DNA of 64,000 bases from assembly GCF_900100435.1 (NCBI RefSeq), contig NZ_FNEX01000003.1:372001-436000 (forward strand). Reading direction: 5' to 3'. Positions 43,299-52,393 of the stretch are shown here, one piece after another. The notes under the pieces are model-generated. The model had not been told where the DNA came from and did no database searches. It was given only the letters and a program-made list of their open reading frames with translations. The translations under genes were made by a program, and so were the position numbers. The DNA is from Pedobacter sp. ok626. GTDB lineage: Bacteria; Bacteroidota; Bacteroidia; Sphingobacteriales; Sphingobacteriaceae. How positions within the stretch are numbered: position 1 is the first letter of the stretch; every line of letters begins with the position of its first letter.

Positions 43299-45608
43299 AT
43301 GAACACTCCATCTTATCAAAATACGACACCTACAGAGAATTACAAGGCCATTTTGCAGGTCTTTTTAAAAAAATGGTATTTCTTTTTAATAGGTATAGCA
43401 CTGTGCTTATTAGGGGCTTTCTTTTACCTGAAAACCTCAACACCTCAATATAAGGTAAGCAGTACTTTATATGTACAAGACGATAGAAATAGTGATGGTG
43501 TACAAAAAGAGACTGCCTTTAGCGATCTTAACATGTTTAAAACAGATAGGAAGGCATACAATGAGATGGAAGCCTTGCGCTCCAGGGAGCTTATTTACAA
43601 AACGGTAAAAGCACTTTCTCTCGATGTAGCCTATTTCCAAAAAGGCACCTTTAGAGATAAAGAGCTATATGGTAAAAACTTGCCGTTTAAAGTTAAGATT
43701 GTTGGAATAAACCCTACAGGCTATAGAAAGGCATTAGAGATAAGCCCCTTAAATGATCAGCAATTTACCCTGAAGGATAAAGACAAGACATTTGTGTTTT
43801 CCTATGATTCATTAATTCAGAAACCCGGATACAAAATAATAGTCAGTAAAGGGCCCGCAATTAAAAAAACGACTAAGCCGGTAAGGCTGAAGTTTAAAGA
43901 TCTGGAGCTCATGGCAGAATCGTATAGCTTAGGTGGTCTAAAAATTCTGGCTATTGAAAAGGACGCAAGTACAATTGTAATCAGTCTGAATGATAACCTT
44001 CCTCAAAGAGGCATGGAAATACTAACCTACCTTATAGACACTTACAACAAGGAAAATCTAATTAAGAAAAACGCCACTGCGATAAATACAGTCAATTTTA
44101 TAGATAAAAGATTGAAATACTTAAATCAAGATTTGAGCAACGTTGAACATGATGTAGAAAATTACAAACAAAGCAATATGATCACAGATATAAACATGGA
44201 TGCACAAACAAACATTGCAAAATCCAGTGAATATCATCAAATGCTTTCTTCGACGAACATGCAGCTTAATGTACTGGCTTCTCTTGAAAAATACGTTAAT
44301 AACAATAGTTTGAACCTGGTGCCTAGCTCATTGAGTATAAACAACTCGACCTTAAACGAATTGACCAGTAAATTTAATGCAATACAACAGGAAAGAAATC
44401 GGATGCTACGCACTTCTGAGGAAGCAAATCCACTGGTAGAGAATTTAACAGCTCAATTAATTAGTTTAAAATCAAATATTAGGGAAAATCTTGCAAACAT
44501 AAGAAGAGGCTTAACGATTGAAAGGGATAACCTGCAAGCAACAACTTCCAATTTAAATTCTAAAACTCGTTTGGTACCTGCTGTAGAGCGGGGAATACAA
44601 GAAAGAAGCAGAGAACAAAGTGTAAAAGCGAATTTGTACAATTATCTATTGCAAAAAAGAGAAGAAACAACCCTTTTGCTTTCTGGAACTGCACCAACAT
44701 CTCAAATAGTTGACAAACCAGCTTACAATAGTATACCTGTAAGTCCTAAAACTCAATTAATTTACCTTATGGCCGGTATTTTAGGCTTTTTTATACCAGG
44801 AGCTGCAATTTACGGCCGATCAGCAATGAACAGTAAGATCACAGATGTAAAAGATATTGAACTGCTTACTGGAGTACCCGTTTTGGGGGTATTAAATCAC
44901 CTTGAAAAACACGAAGCACCAGTACTCGAACAAAATAGTAGGTCTACAATGTCTGAATTGTTTAGATACATAAGAAGTAACCTGCATTTCATGAACTCTG
45001 GCCTACCCGATCAGGTCATGCTGATCACCTCTTGCATGAAGTCGGAAGGAAAGACCTTTTTCTCTATTAACCTGGGTATGACTTTAGCATCGGTAAACAA
45101 AAAAGTTGTGTTGCTGGAGTTTGATATGCGCGAACCGCAATTACTTCAAAAAATGCATTTAAGCTCAAAAATTGGCATTACAGATTATTTATTAAGAGAT
45201 GATGTTACTATTGATGATCTCATTTTAAACTCTAGAAGATACCATGACTTGCTGCTGATTGACTGCGGTCAGGTACCGGGAAACCCCGCTGAATTGATGA
45301 TGCATCCAAAAATCGGACAAATGCTGGAAGAATTGAAATGCAGATTTGATTATGTGATCATTGATACTGCCCCTGTTGGCCAGGTTGCGGATGCTTTTAG
45401 CTTGTCTAAATACATAGATCTGAGTATATATCTGGTTCGCTATAATTATACCGATAAATTGCAACTTAATGTTTTGAAAGACATCCTCTATTATAAAAAA
45501 CTAACCAACCCTATGGTAGTTTTCAATGACGCAAAAATTAATAACAGTACAACATACGGATATGGTGGATATGGATATGGCTTAAGCCTGGAGGTATCAA
45601 AGAATTAA
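43299..45608 (+). CDS. Wzc-like chain-length regulator with BY-kinase domain
   Basis: The ATG at 43299 gives 769 aa. Two membrane segments (WYFFLIGIALCLLGAFFYL near 30 and LIYLMAGILGFFIPGAAIYG near 485) enclose a periplasmic Wzz domain with a long coiled coil. The cytosolic C-terminus has the Walker A MKSEGKTFFSINLG, Walker A' VVLLEFDMR and Walker B YVIIDTAPVG of bacterial tyrosine kinases. It ends in a Tyr cluster (YGYGGYGYGLSL), the usual autophosphorylation tail. It controls polymer length and export with Wza. It starts 26 bp after the wza-like stop. Confidence 0.93.
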   Translation: MNTPSYQNTTPTENYKAILQVFLKKWYFFLIGIALCLLGAFFYLKTSTPQYKVSSTLYVQDDRNSDGVQKETAFSDLNMFKTDRKAYNEMEALRSRELIYKTVKALSLDVAYFQKGTFRDKELYGKNLPFKVKIVGINPTGYRKALEISPLNDQQFTLKDKDKTFVFSYDSLIQKPGYKIIVSKGPAIKKTTKPVRLKFKDLELMAESYSLGGLKILAIEKDASTIVISLNDNLPQRGMEILTYLIDTYNKENLIKKNATAINTVNFIDKRLKYLNQDLSNVEHDVENYKQSNMITDINMDAQTNIAKSSEYHQMLSSTNMQLNVLASLEKYVNNNSLNLVPSSLSINNSTLNELTSKFNAIQQERNRMLRTSEEANPLVENLTAQLISLKSNIRENLANIRRGLTIERDNLQATTSNLNSKTRLVPAVERGIQERSREQSVKANLYNYLLQKREETTLLLSGTAPTSQIVDKPAYNSIPVSPKTQLIYLMAGILGFFIPGAAIYGRSAMNSKITDVKDIELLTGVPVLGVLNHLEKHEAPVLEQNSRSTMSELFRYIRSNLHFMNSGLPDQVMLITSCMKSEGKTFFSINLGMTLASVNKKVVLLEFDMREPQLLQKMHLSSKIGITDYLLRDDVTIDDLILNSRRYHDLLLIDCGQVPGNPAELMMHPKIGQMLEELKCRFDYVIIDTAPVGQVADAFSLSKYIDLSIYLVRYNYTDKLQLNVLKDILYYKKLTNPMVVFNDAKINNSTTYGYGGYGYGLSLEVSKN

Positions 45609-45639
45609 CAAAAATCATCCCTGATTTAGTTTATGAAGA

Positions 45640-45688
45640 AATTGTCATGTAAGTGATGTAGCGAAGCTGTGCGGTGGTTTTGACAATT
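45640..45688 (+). promoter_or_regulatory. Inverted repeat in the leader of the UpxY gene
   Basis: AATTGTCA (45640-45647) pairs with TGACAATT (45681-45688) in the 117-bp gap before the antitermination gene. It could be a leader hairpin through which UpxY-type proteins act, or a weak terminator after wzc. No long T run follows directly. Confidence 0.4.
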
Positions 45689-45725
45689 CCTTCCAATTTG
45701 TCTTTGTAATCTAAAAATTCTCATA

Positions 45726-46259
45726 ATGGAAAATCAATTCGGCTCCAGACACCCATGGACCAGACGCTGGTTAGTTGTTTATACCCGTCCGAGATGGGAA
45801 AAAAAAGTGGACAAGCTATTAAAAGAACAGGATATCAAATCCTACTGTCCGATTAAACAGGTAACGAATCAATGGGCGGATAGAAAGAAAATTGTTGATC
45901 TACCCCTCTTTAGTGGTTACGTGTTTGTATGGGTTAGTGAACGTGAGGAGTATAAAGTAAGGGCGACACTAGGCGTACTAAATTTTATCTATTACATGGG
46001 AAAACCCGCTGTAATTAGGGACAATGTAATAGAGAATATTGAGCATCTGCTTAGCACGCATTCTGACTATGAGGTTATCAATTCGCAGGAAATAAATCAT
46101 GGCGACCGCATTCGCATTAAAAGCGGCATATTTTACAATCAGGAAGGAACAGTTATCAAAGTACATGGTAAAACTGTTTTAATGGTTTTTGATCATCTGA
46201 ATTGCGCCCTGGTCTCCAATGTCCCCCTGGCTGACGTAATGTTGAACACGGCAATATAG
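45726..46259 (+). CDS. UpxY/NusG-family transcription antitermination protein
   Basis: A 177-aa NusG-like factor. The NGN domain reads WLVVYTRPRWEKKVDKLLKE with SYCPIKQ, PLFSGYVFVWVS and GVLNFIYYMGKPAVI. The C-terminal KOW domain reads INHGDRIRIKSGIFYNQEGT. Such specialised NusG paralogues in Bacteroidota capsule loci (UpxY) let RNA polymerase read through the long operon they belong to. It precedes the sugar-aminotransferase genes, which fits control of the rightward half. Confidence 0.92.
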   Translation: MENQFGSRHPWTRRWLVVYTRPRWEKKVDKLLKEQDIKSYCPIKQVTNQWADRKKIVDLPLFSGYVFVWVSEREEYKVRATLGVLNFIYYMGKPAVIRDNVIENIEHLLSTHSDYEVINSQEINHGDRIRIKSGIFYNQEGTVIKVHGKTVLMVFDHLNCALVSNVPLADVMLNTAI

Positions 46260-46305
46260 TTCGAATTACGTCAATAACAGATTTCAAACATTTAATCTTA
46301 AACAA

Positions 46306-47478
46306 ATGATTCCTGTAACCAAACCATTTCTTCCAAAGGAAGAAGAATTTATAGAATATCTAAATAGTATCTGGGAACGTCAATGGCTTACTAATAACGG
46401 CCCATTGCTAAATGACCTTGAACTAAGACTTAAGGAGTATTTAGATATAAAACATTTGTTATACGTATGCAATGGCACTTTTGCATTACAATTGGCCATT
46501 AAAGCCTTACACCTTAGCGGCGAAGTGATCACTACACCATTCTCTTATGTTGCTACCACAAGTAGCATTGTTTGGGAGGGTTGTAAGCCTGTATATGTTG
46601 ACATAGACAGTGAAACTTTTAACATTGATCCATCAAAAATTGAAGCGGCAATCACACCTCGTACTTCGGCTATACTGGCTACCCATGTTTATGGAAATCC
46701 ATGCGACATAGATGCGATCCAGCAAATCGCCGATAAACATGGATTAAAAGTAATTTTTGATGGTGCGCACTGCTTTGGTACGCATTATAAAAACAAATCG
46801 ATTTTTGAATATGGTGATATCAGTACAACAAGCTTTCATGCAACCAAATTATTTCACACCATTGAAGGTGGTGCAGTATTTACCCGGGACCCGGATCTAT
46901 TAATGGAGATGGCCAGTATGCGCAATTTTGGACATAGTGGCCCTGACACCTTTTCTGGTCTTGGCGTGAATGGGAAGAACTGCGAGTTCCATGCAGCAAT
47001 GGGCTTATGCAATCTGGAATCTGTAGACGAAATATTGGATAAAAGAAAAAGTCTGTCCTTACATTATTTCGCCAGGTTAAAAGGTTTAAAAGCAAAGTTC
47101 CCAAAATTAAACTCAAGTAAGGATTACAACTATGCTTACTTCCCTGTTCTGTTCGACTCTGAAGAACTCATGCTGAACTGCCTGAATATGTTGGAATTGA
47201 ATAAGATTTACTGCAGAAGGTACTTCTACCCTCCTCTTTCTGCGTTGCCATATGTAGAATATTCAGTTATGCCTGTATGTGAAGACATATCAAGAAGAAT
47301 CGTCTGTTTGCCGCTTTATCATACCCTAACCGTATCGGATCTGGATTTAATATGCCGTATTATATTAAGAGTGCAAAACAACCAGAAAGTAAAACCTAAG
47401 GTTATAGATGGTTTGGGTGGAATATTAGCCAATAAAGCTGCCACAGCAATTAATGGACATTCGTACATACACAAGTGA
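46306..47478 (+). CDS. DegT/DnrJ/EryC1-family sugar aminotransferase
   Basis: A PLP-dependent aminotransferase of nucleotide sugars. It shows the start IPVTKPFLP, ITTPFSYVATTSSIVWEG and GNPCDIDAIQQIA, the Asp before FDGAHCFG and the PLP lysine in SFHATKLFHTIEGG. It probably adds an amino group to a 4-keto-6-deoxy sugar, giving for instance a dTDP- or UDP-4-amino-4,6-dideoxyhexose; VioA-type enzymes are close. It is 46 bp after upxY. The donor sugar cannot be settled by eye. Confidence 0.9.
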   Translation: MIPVTKPFLPKEEEFIEYLNSIWERQWLTNNGPLLNDLELRLKEYLDIKHLLYVCNGTFALQLAIKALHLSGEVITTPFSYVATTSSIVWEGCKPVYVDIDSETFNIDPSKIEAAITPRTSAILATHVYGNPCDIDAIQQIADKHGLKVIFDGAHCFGTHYKNKSIFEYGDISTTSFHATKLFHTIEGGAVFTRDPDLLMEMASMRNFGHSGPDTFSGLGVNGKNCEFHAAMGLCNLESVDEILDKRKSLSLHYFARLKGLKAKFPKLNSSKDYNYAYFPVLFDSEELMLNCLNMLELNKIYCRRYFYPPLSALPYVEYSVMPVCEDISRRIVCLPLYHTLTVSDLDLICRIILRVQNNQKVKPKVIDGLGGILANKAATAINGHSYIHK

Positions 47479-47498
47479 GTGCATCATTATAACGCATT

Positions 47499-48608
47499 AT
47501 GGCAACTCCTACACGAAAACTATTCTTTATAATTAATACACTTAATGCAGGTGGTGCAGAAAGGGTAATTTCTAATTTGTGCAACTATTTTAACAGCCGC
47601 AACTTTGATGTAAGTATAGTTTGCCTGAATCAAAGTGAGCCAGCCTACTATCTCGCACCGGAAATAAAAGTTTATACTTTAGTTGATACAGAACGAAAAT
47701 CAAACTTTCTATTCAGAATATGGTATAGCGGAGTAACTTTCTTTAAACTGCTTAATTTACTAATGAGCCACAGGCCGAAAATGATGATATCATTTATGAC
47801 CACCGCTAATTTATGGGCAGGCATTGCTTGTAACGTGCTCGGTATACCGTATATAGTTTCCGAACGAACTTCACCGGATGATACAGTAAATAAATTTAAT
47901 TACTTGTTTAGATGGTTGTCCTATCAAATTTACAATAAAGCACAGATGATTGTTGTCCCTTCTAAGGGTATGATTCCTTGTTTCAGAAAGAACAAATCAT
48001 TTAGGAAGCTGCAGAATTTTGAGGTCATCAATAATCCTATAAACCAATTTAAACCCTCGGTAGCTACAGGCGTACACAAAAGAAAATTTATCCTTGCTGT
48101 TGGTAGGTTAGATGAACTAAAGGGTTTTGATTTACTTATTACTGCGTTTAAAAGTGTACAACGCAAGGATGTAGATTTATTGATATCCGGAGAAGGCCCC
48201 GATCGTAAAAAACTTGAAGACCAGATCCTGGATTTGGACCTGGAGCACCGGGTAAAATTAATAGGATTTAAATCAAACTTACAGGATTATTATAAACAAG
48301 CTCAATTGTTTGTACTTTCTTCGAGGCTTGAAGGCTATCCTAACGTATTGGTGGAAGCCATGAGTTTAGGTTGTGCTTGTGTGGCTGCAGACTGTGAATT
48401 TGGGCCAGCAGATATTATTGAGCATGAAAAGAATGGACTTCTTGTTAAAGCAAATAGTCCTATTCATTTAGCTGAGGCAATGAATCGCGCCCTGGAAGAT
48501 ACAGTACTTAAAGCCAAAATGGCGAGCAATGCAAGGCTGATTATTCATGCCAATTCTACGGAAAACACTTCAGAAAAATGGGAAAAACTAGTTCTGCAAA
48601 GTATATAG
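47499..48608 (+). CDS. Glycosyltransferase family 4-type
   Basis: A GT-B fold transferase. The N-terminal domain has INTLNAGGAERVISNLCNYF. The C-terminal domain has FILAVGRLDELKGFDLLI, DLLISGEGPDRKKLE and FVLSSRLEGYPNVLVEAMS, the E-x7-E nucleotide-sugar binding motif of GT4. It probably adds one sugar of the repeat unit at the inner membrane. It starts 20 bp after the aminotransferase. Confidence 0.92.
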   Translation: MATPTRKLFFIINTLNAGGAERVISNLCNYFNSRNFDVSIVCLNQSEPAYYLAPEIKVYTLVDTERKSNFLFRIWYSGVTFFKLLNLLMSHRPKMMISFMTTANLWAGIACNVLGIPYIVSERTSPDDTVNKFNYLFRWLSYQIYNKAQMIVVPSKGMIPCFRKNKSFRKLQNFEVINNPINQFKPSVATGVHKRKFILAVGRLDELKGFDLLITAFKSVQRKDVDLLISGEGPDRKKLEDQILDLDLEHRVKLIGFKSNLQDYYKQAQLFVLSSRLEGYPNVLVEAMSLGCACVAADCEFGPADIIEHEKNGLLVKANSPIHLAEAMNRALEDTVLKAKMASNARLIIHANSTENTSEKWEKLVLQSI

Positions 48609-48669
48609 CCGGAGCCCATTAATAACCAATCGATACCATAAAATTCTTTTCATTTTAAAATTTAAGAAT

Positions 48670-49917
48670 ATGAACATTTCATTTTCACCACCGTTTATTG
48701 ACCAAAACGTAATCAATGAGGTAATGGACACCCTAAAATCCGGTTGGATTACTTCTGGTCCGAAGGTTAAAGAGTTAGAGCAGGAGATTGTTCGTTTGAC
48801 AAAGTCCAAATCGGCAGTCTGTGTAAATTCATGGACTTCGGGCGCTATCATGATGTTAAAATGGTTTGGGGTAAAAGAAGGTGATGAGGTTATTGTACCT
48901 GCATATTCCTACTGTGCCACTGCCTTGTGCGTATTGCATTGTGGCGCCACCCCGGTTATGGTAGATATATCAGATGATCTAACTATAGACCCGCAGCGCA
49001 TAAAACAGGCCATTACTTCTAAAACCAAGGCGATAATTGCTGTTGACATAGCGGGTTGGCCATGTGACTACAATATGATCAAAGCTTTACTGAAGAGCCC
49101 CAGAGTTAGAGGTTTATTTGTGCCGAATTCGGAACAACAAAGAAGACTCGGCCGAATACTTTTAATTTCGGATGCTGCGCATTCTATTGGCGCAACGTAC
49201 ATGGGCCATTCTGCTGCGATATGTAGTGATGTTACGATATTCTCTTTCCATGCCGTAAAAAATATCACTACGGCGGAAGGTGGTTGCATATGTCTGAATT
49301 TACCTGGTAATTTTGATCATGAAGAAGAATATAAATTCTTAAAGATATTCTCCTTGAATGGCCAAAATAAAGACGCCTATACCAAATCGAAGGGTGGCAA
49401 CTGGAAATACGACATTTTATATGAGGGGCTAAAAATCAATATGCCAGATATTTGTGCGGCAATAGGTTTGGCGCAGCTAAGACAATACAAAAATATTTTA
49501 CTGCCTTCACGTAAAACCATCGCCTCAAAATATTGCGATGTTTTTAGCAGTTATAGTTGGTTCATTCCACCGTCACTAGAGGATTTTACCAGAGAGAGCT
49601 CCTATCATATTTTCCCTTTACGGATAAAGAACATTACGGAAGCACAAAGAGATCAAATCATTGATGAAATCGTTTCGCATGGAGTGATTGTGAATGTACA
49701 CTTCATACCTATGCCCATGTTAACTTACTTTAAAAAAACAGGTTACAATATTGCCGACTATCCAAATAGCTATAAAAATTATGCCTGCGAGATATCATTG
49801 CCTATTTATCCAAATTTAACGAATGAAGATACCGATTACGTTATTGATGCGGTTATCAGTGCAGTACAATTACAACTTAAAAACAGCAAATTACAACAAC
49901 TATCACACGTTGAATAA
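48670..49917 (+). CDS. DegT/DnrJ/EryC1-family sugar aminotransferase, second copy
   Basis: A 415-aa DegT-type aminotransferase only distantly similar to that at 46306. It shows ISFSPPFIDQNVINEV, SGWITSGPKVKELEQE, VPAYSYCATALCVLHCGATP, SDAAHSIGATYMGHS and FSFHAVKNITTAEGGC with the PLP Lys. The pairing of two such enzymes suggests two different amino sugars or a bacillosamine-like sugar. A CapD/WbpM-like 4,6-dehydratase in the leftward half could make the 4-keto substrate. It ends the rightward half before the palindromic terminator. Confidence 0.9.
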   Translation: MNISFSPPFIDQNVINEVMDTLKSGWITSGPKVKELEQEIVRLTKSKSAVCVNSWTSGAIMMLKWFGVKEGDEVIVPAYSYCATALCVLHCGATPVMVDISDDLTIDPQRIKQAITSKTKAIIAVDIAGWPCDYNMIKALLKSPRVRGLFVPNSEQQRRLGRILLISDAAHSIGATYMGHSAAICSDVTIFSFHAVKNITTAEGGCICLNLPGNFDHEEEYKFLKIFSLNGQNKDAYTKSKGGNWKYDILYEGLKINMPDICAAIGLAQLRQYKNILLPSRKTIASKYCDVFSSYSWFIPPSLEDFTRESSYHIFPLRIKNITEAQRDQIIDEIVSHGVIVNVHFIPMPMLTYFKKTGYNIADYPNSYKNYACEISLPIYPNLTNEDTDYVIDAVISAVQLQLKNSKLQQLSHVE

Positions 49918-49940
49918 GTAATACTTTTGACTCGTAAATA

Positions 49941-49986
49941 CACAAAAAAAGGGCGGTATCATGCATGATACCGCCCTTTTTTTGTG
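49941..49986. terminator. Perfect 46-bp palindromic bidirectional terminator
   Basis: The 23 bases 49941-49963 are the exact reverse complement of 49964-49986. The stem centres on ATGCAT, has a GC-rich core (GGGCGGTATC) and runs of seven A and seven T on the flanks. It stands between the two converging transcripts of the polysaccharide cluster and can terminate both. Confidence 0.9.
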
Positions 49987-50013
49987 TTGTTTAAGAAAAT
50001 TACGCTATGTAAA

Positions 50014-50370
50014 TCAAGTTGGAAACTTATGACTCAATAGCTCATTGTATTTTTCGAGTAGCTTGATATACTTGTTCATCCAGTAATTGACTGAAAAAGA
50101 TTCTGCCGTATTGTCGTCTCCATTCTTAAATTGATTGACATTGCTCGTTATTTCATCATCTACACGAGCAAAATCATCTGGAAATTCCTTTGAAAAGTCA
50201 TACTTAATGGCATTTCCAATCTTACATATAATCTCAAAACTTAGAGATTCCTGATCGAACCAGTTGTATATGGTTCTTCTACTCACATGTAATTTTCTTG
50301 ATAGCGCACTTATCCCCATATGGTCTCTCCTAACCGCACGCTCAATTACTTTACCTACATTTAAATCCAT
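50014..50370 (-). CDS. Small helix-turn-helix protein
   Basis: A 118-aa protein with a helix-turn-helix in residues 5-50: VIERAVRRDHMGISALSRKL followed by HVSRRTIYNWFDQES, the pattern of XRE/lambda-repressor-type or transposase-like HTHs. The C-terminus (NYWMNKYIKLLEKYNELLSH) is a helix suited to dimerisation. It is the last gene of the leftward half, 64 bp after the dehydratase. It could regulate the cluster. Confidence 0.7.
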   Translation of the reverse strand: MDLNVGKVIERAVRRDHMGISALSRKLHVSRRTIYNWFDQESLSFEIICKIGNAIKYDFSKEFPDDFARVDDEITSNVNQFKNGDDNTAESFSVNYWMNKYIKLLEKYNELLSHKFPT

Positions 50371-50434
50371 GACAAATTATTAATTTAGTTCATAAATTGA
50401 TGACATTTAAATTCACAGGGATGAATCTTCTCCG

Positions 50435-52381
50435 TTAATTGATAATGTAATAGTCTATTTCTTCATATCTCGAATTTTTACTTTTATAATCTGGTATGAT
50501 TTCTTTCATCTTTTTAACCATCGCATAATCGTTGTTTAGGTTATTAAGAGATAGTAATTCTTCGATCACTTCTTGGACATAACGGATGCTAAGACTAATT
50601 GTTTTAGATATTTTAATTTTTGGATGATAAGTAGGTATAATTTGTTCTTCTACAAGTAAAAGTTCTTCATATAGCTTTTCACCGGGCCTTAAACCGGTAA
50701 ATACAATCTTAATATCCTTATCGGGAGACAGACCTGCCAATTTGATCATATTTGTTGCCAGATCGACTATTTTAACGGGGTCGCCCATATCAAAAATATA
50801 AATCTCGCCCCCATTTCCCATCGCCGCAGCTTCCAGTACCAATTGTACTGCTTCGGGAATAGTCATAAAATATCTCGTTATTTCTGGATGTGTAACCGTA
50901 ACCGGTCCACCTCGTTCGATCTGTGCTTTAAAGCGGGGTATAACGGAGCCGTTAGAGCCTAATACATTGCCGAACCTGGTGGTAATAAACTTAGTTCTGT
51001 TTTCTGTAATATTTGCCCCTACTTCATCATTTGATATGGATAGCGCTTTATCATTGTTTAGGGATTGTATATACATTTCGGCCAGGCGTTTAGATGCTCC
51101 CATTATATTCGTAGGCCGCACGGCTTTATCTGTTGAAATCATGATAAACTTTTCGACCCCAGCCTCTATCGCTAAATCTGACAGGTTTTTTGTCCCAAGT
51201 ACATTGGTTAATATGGCTTCGGAAGGATTGTTTTCCATCATAGGCACATGTTTGTAGGCCGCTGCATGAAAAATGATTTGAGGGCGGTATTCATCAAAAA
51301 TGGCTTTCATACGGCATCTATTCTGAATATTTGCCATCACTATATGTGTTTTTGCATGAGGGAAATCATCTTCAATCTCTAATTGTAAATCGTGCAAAGG
51401 TGTTTCTGCCTGATCACAGAGGACAACAAACTCCGGATTAAAATTTACAAGCTGACGGACAATCTCCGATCCAATGGACCCCGCTGCTCCAGTAATTAAA
51501 ATCCGCTTTCCAAATACTTCCCTTAAAATATTATTGGTGATAAGTACAATGGGTTCTCTATCTAATAAATCTTCGATTTTTAAATCTTTAATTTGATTTA
51601 GCGTTAGTTTACCATACAGCCATTTATTGGATTGTGGTACAGTAACCACTTTTATGCCTAACTCAATGCATTTATCTAAAGTGCTTTTTTTGCCATTGAT
51701 GTTTAAATCATCGCTTACAAAAAGGACTTTACTGATGTTAAACTTATTTCTTAAAGTCTCAATAGACCTTGAATGATACACCTTTTTTTGTTCGATCTGC
51801 TTGTTTAGCTTGTCTTGCTTGTCATCTACAAAAGCGATTACATTTAATGTATTGCCTTGACTACCTTCCAGAGCTTTTTTTACTAAAATGGAATCACTAC
51901 CTGAACCATATATTAAAATATTCTCTTTCTTCTCTGTAGGCTCCAAAGCTTTTATGTAAGCAAATAGGCTTTTTACAACAACCCTTAGGATGATTAAGAG
52001 TGATGATGATACAAAAAAGTTCATAATCAGGACCTCGGTAACCGATTTAGAGGGCATCGCGAAGCCAAACGCCAAGCATATATTGCAAATAATGGTGAAA
52101 ACAAAATTAGTTAACAATACCGCCATAAATATTCGAATGATATCTTCGGTATTGGAATATCTAATGATACCGGTATGTATACGCATTCTCATGAATACAC
52201 AAATGGAAATAAAACTATATAGTGCTATATAAATAAAGGTATTTGAATAAAACAGCTCTTGATATTCAAACTTATTAATTAACAAGAAGGACATAAAAAG
52301 TGTCCAGGATATAATAATTTGATCAATCATTAAAATCAACCAACGAGAATACGTTTTGTCGCCGAACATTAACTTTTTCAT
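50435..52381 (-). CDS. CapD/FlaA1/WbpM-like nucleotide-sugar 4,6-dehydratase
   Basis: A 648-aa membrane enzyme. Four N-terminal transmembrane segments (WLILMIDQIIISWTLFMSFL and others, residues 12-130) precede a CoA-binding-like domain (NILIYGSGSDSILVKKAL). The C-terminal SDR domain has ILITGAAGSIGSEIVRQL (NAD binding), ISTDKAVRPTNIMGASKRLA with the catalytic Ser, Met and Lys arrangement of WbpM-type enzymes, and FGNVLGSNGSVIPRF. It makes UDP-4-keto-6-deoxy sugars from UDP-GlcNAc at the membrane. The two DegT aminotransferases in the other half are likely users. Confidence 0.92.
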   Translation of the reverse strand: MKKLMFGDKTYSRWLILMIDQIIISWTLFMSFLLINKFEYQELFYSNTFIYIALYSFISICVFMRMRIHTGIIRYSNTEDIIRIFMAVLLTNFVFTIICNICLAFGFAMPSKSVTEVLIMNFFVSSSLLIILRVVVKSLFAYIKALEPTEKKENILIYGSGSDSILVKKALEGSQGNTLNVIAFVDDKQDKLNKQIEQKKVYHSRSIETLRNKFNISKVLFVSDDLNINGKKSTLDKCIELGIKVVTVPQSNKWLYGKLTLNQIKDLKIEDLLDREPIVLITNNILREVFGKRILITGAAGSIGSEIVRQLVNFNPEFVVLCDQAETPLHDLQLEIEDDFPHAKTHIVMANIQNRCRMKAIFDEYRPQIIFHAAAYKHVPMMENNPSEAILTNVLGTKNLSDLAIEAGVEKFIMISTDKAVRPTNIMGASKRLAEMYIQSLNNDKALSISNDEVGANITENRTKFITTRFGNVLGSNGSVIPRFKAQIERGGPVTVTHPEITRYFMTIPEAVQLVLEAAAMGNGGEIYIFDMGDPVKIVDLATNMIKLAGLSPDKDIKIVFTGLRPGEKLYEELLLVEEQIIPTYHPKIKISKTISLSIRYVQEVIEELLSLNNLNNDYAMVKKMKEIIPDYKSKNSRYEEIDYYIIN

Positions 52382-52393
52382 AATATTAGAGTT

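Noticed and set aside
43227..43299. Upstream extension of the wzc frame
   Set aside because: It overlaps the end of the wza-like gene and adds no membrane or domain signal; the ATG at 43299 is the better start.
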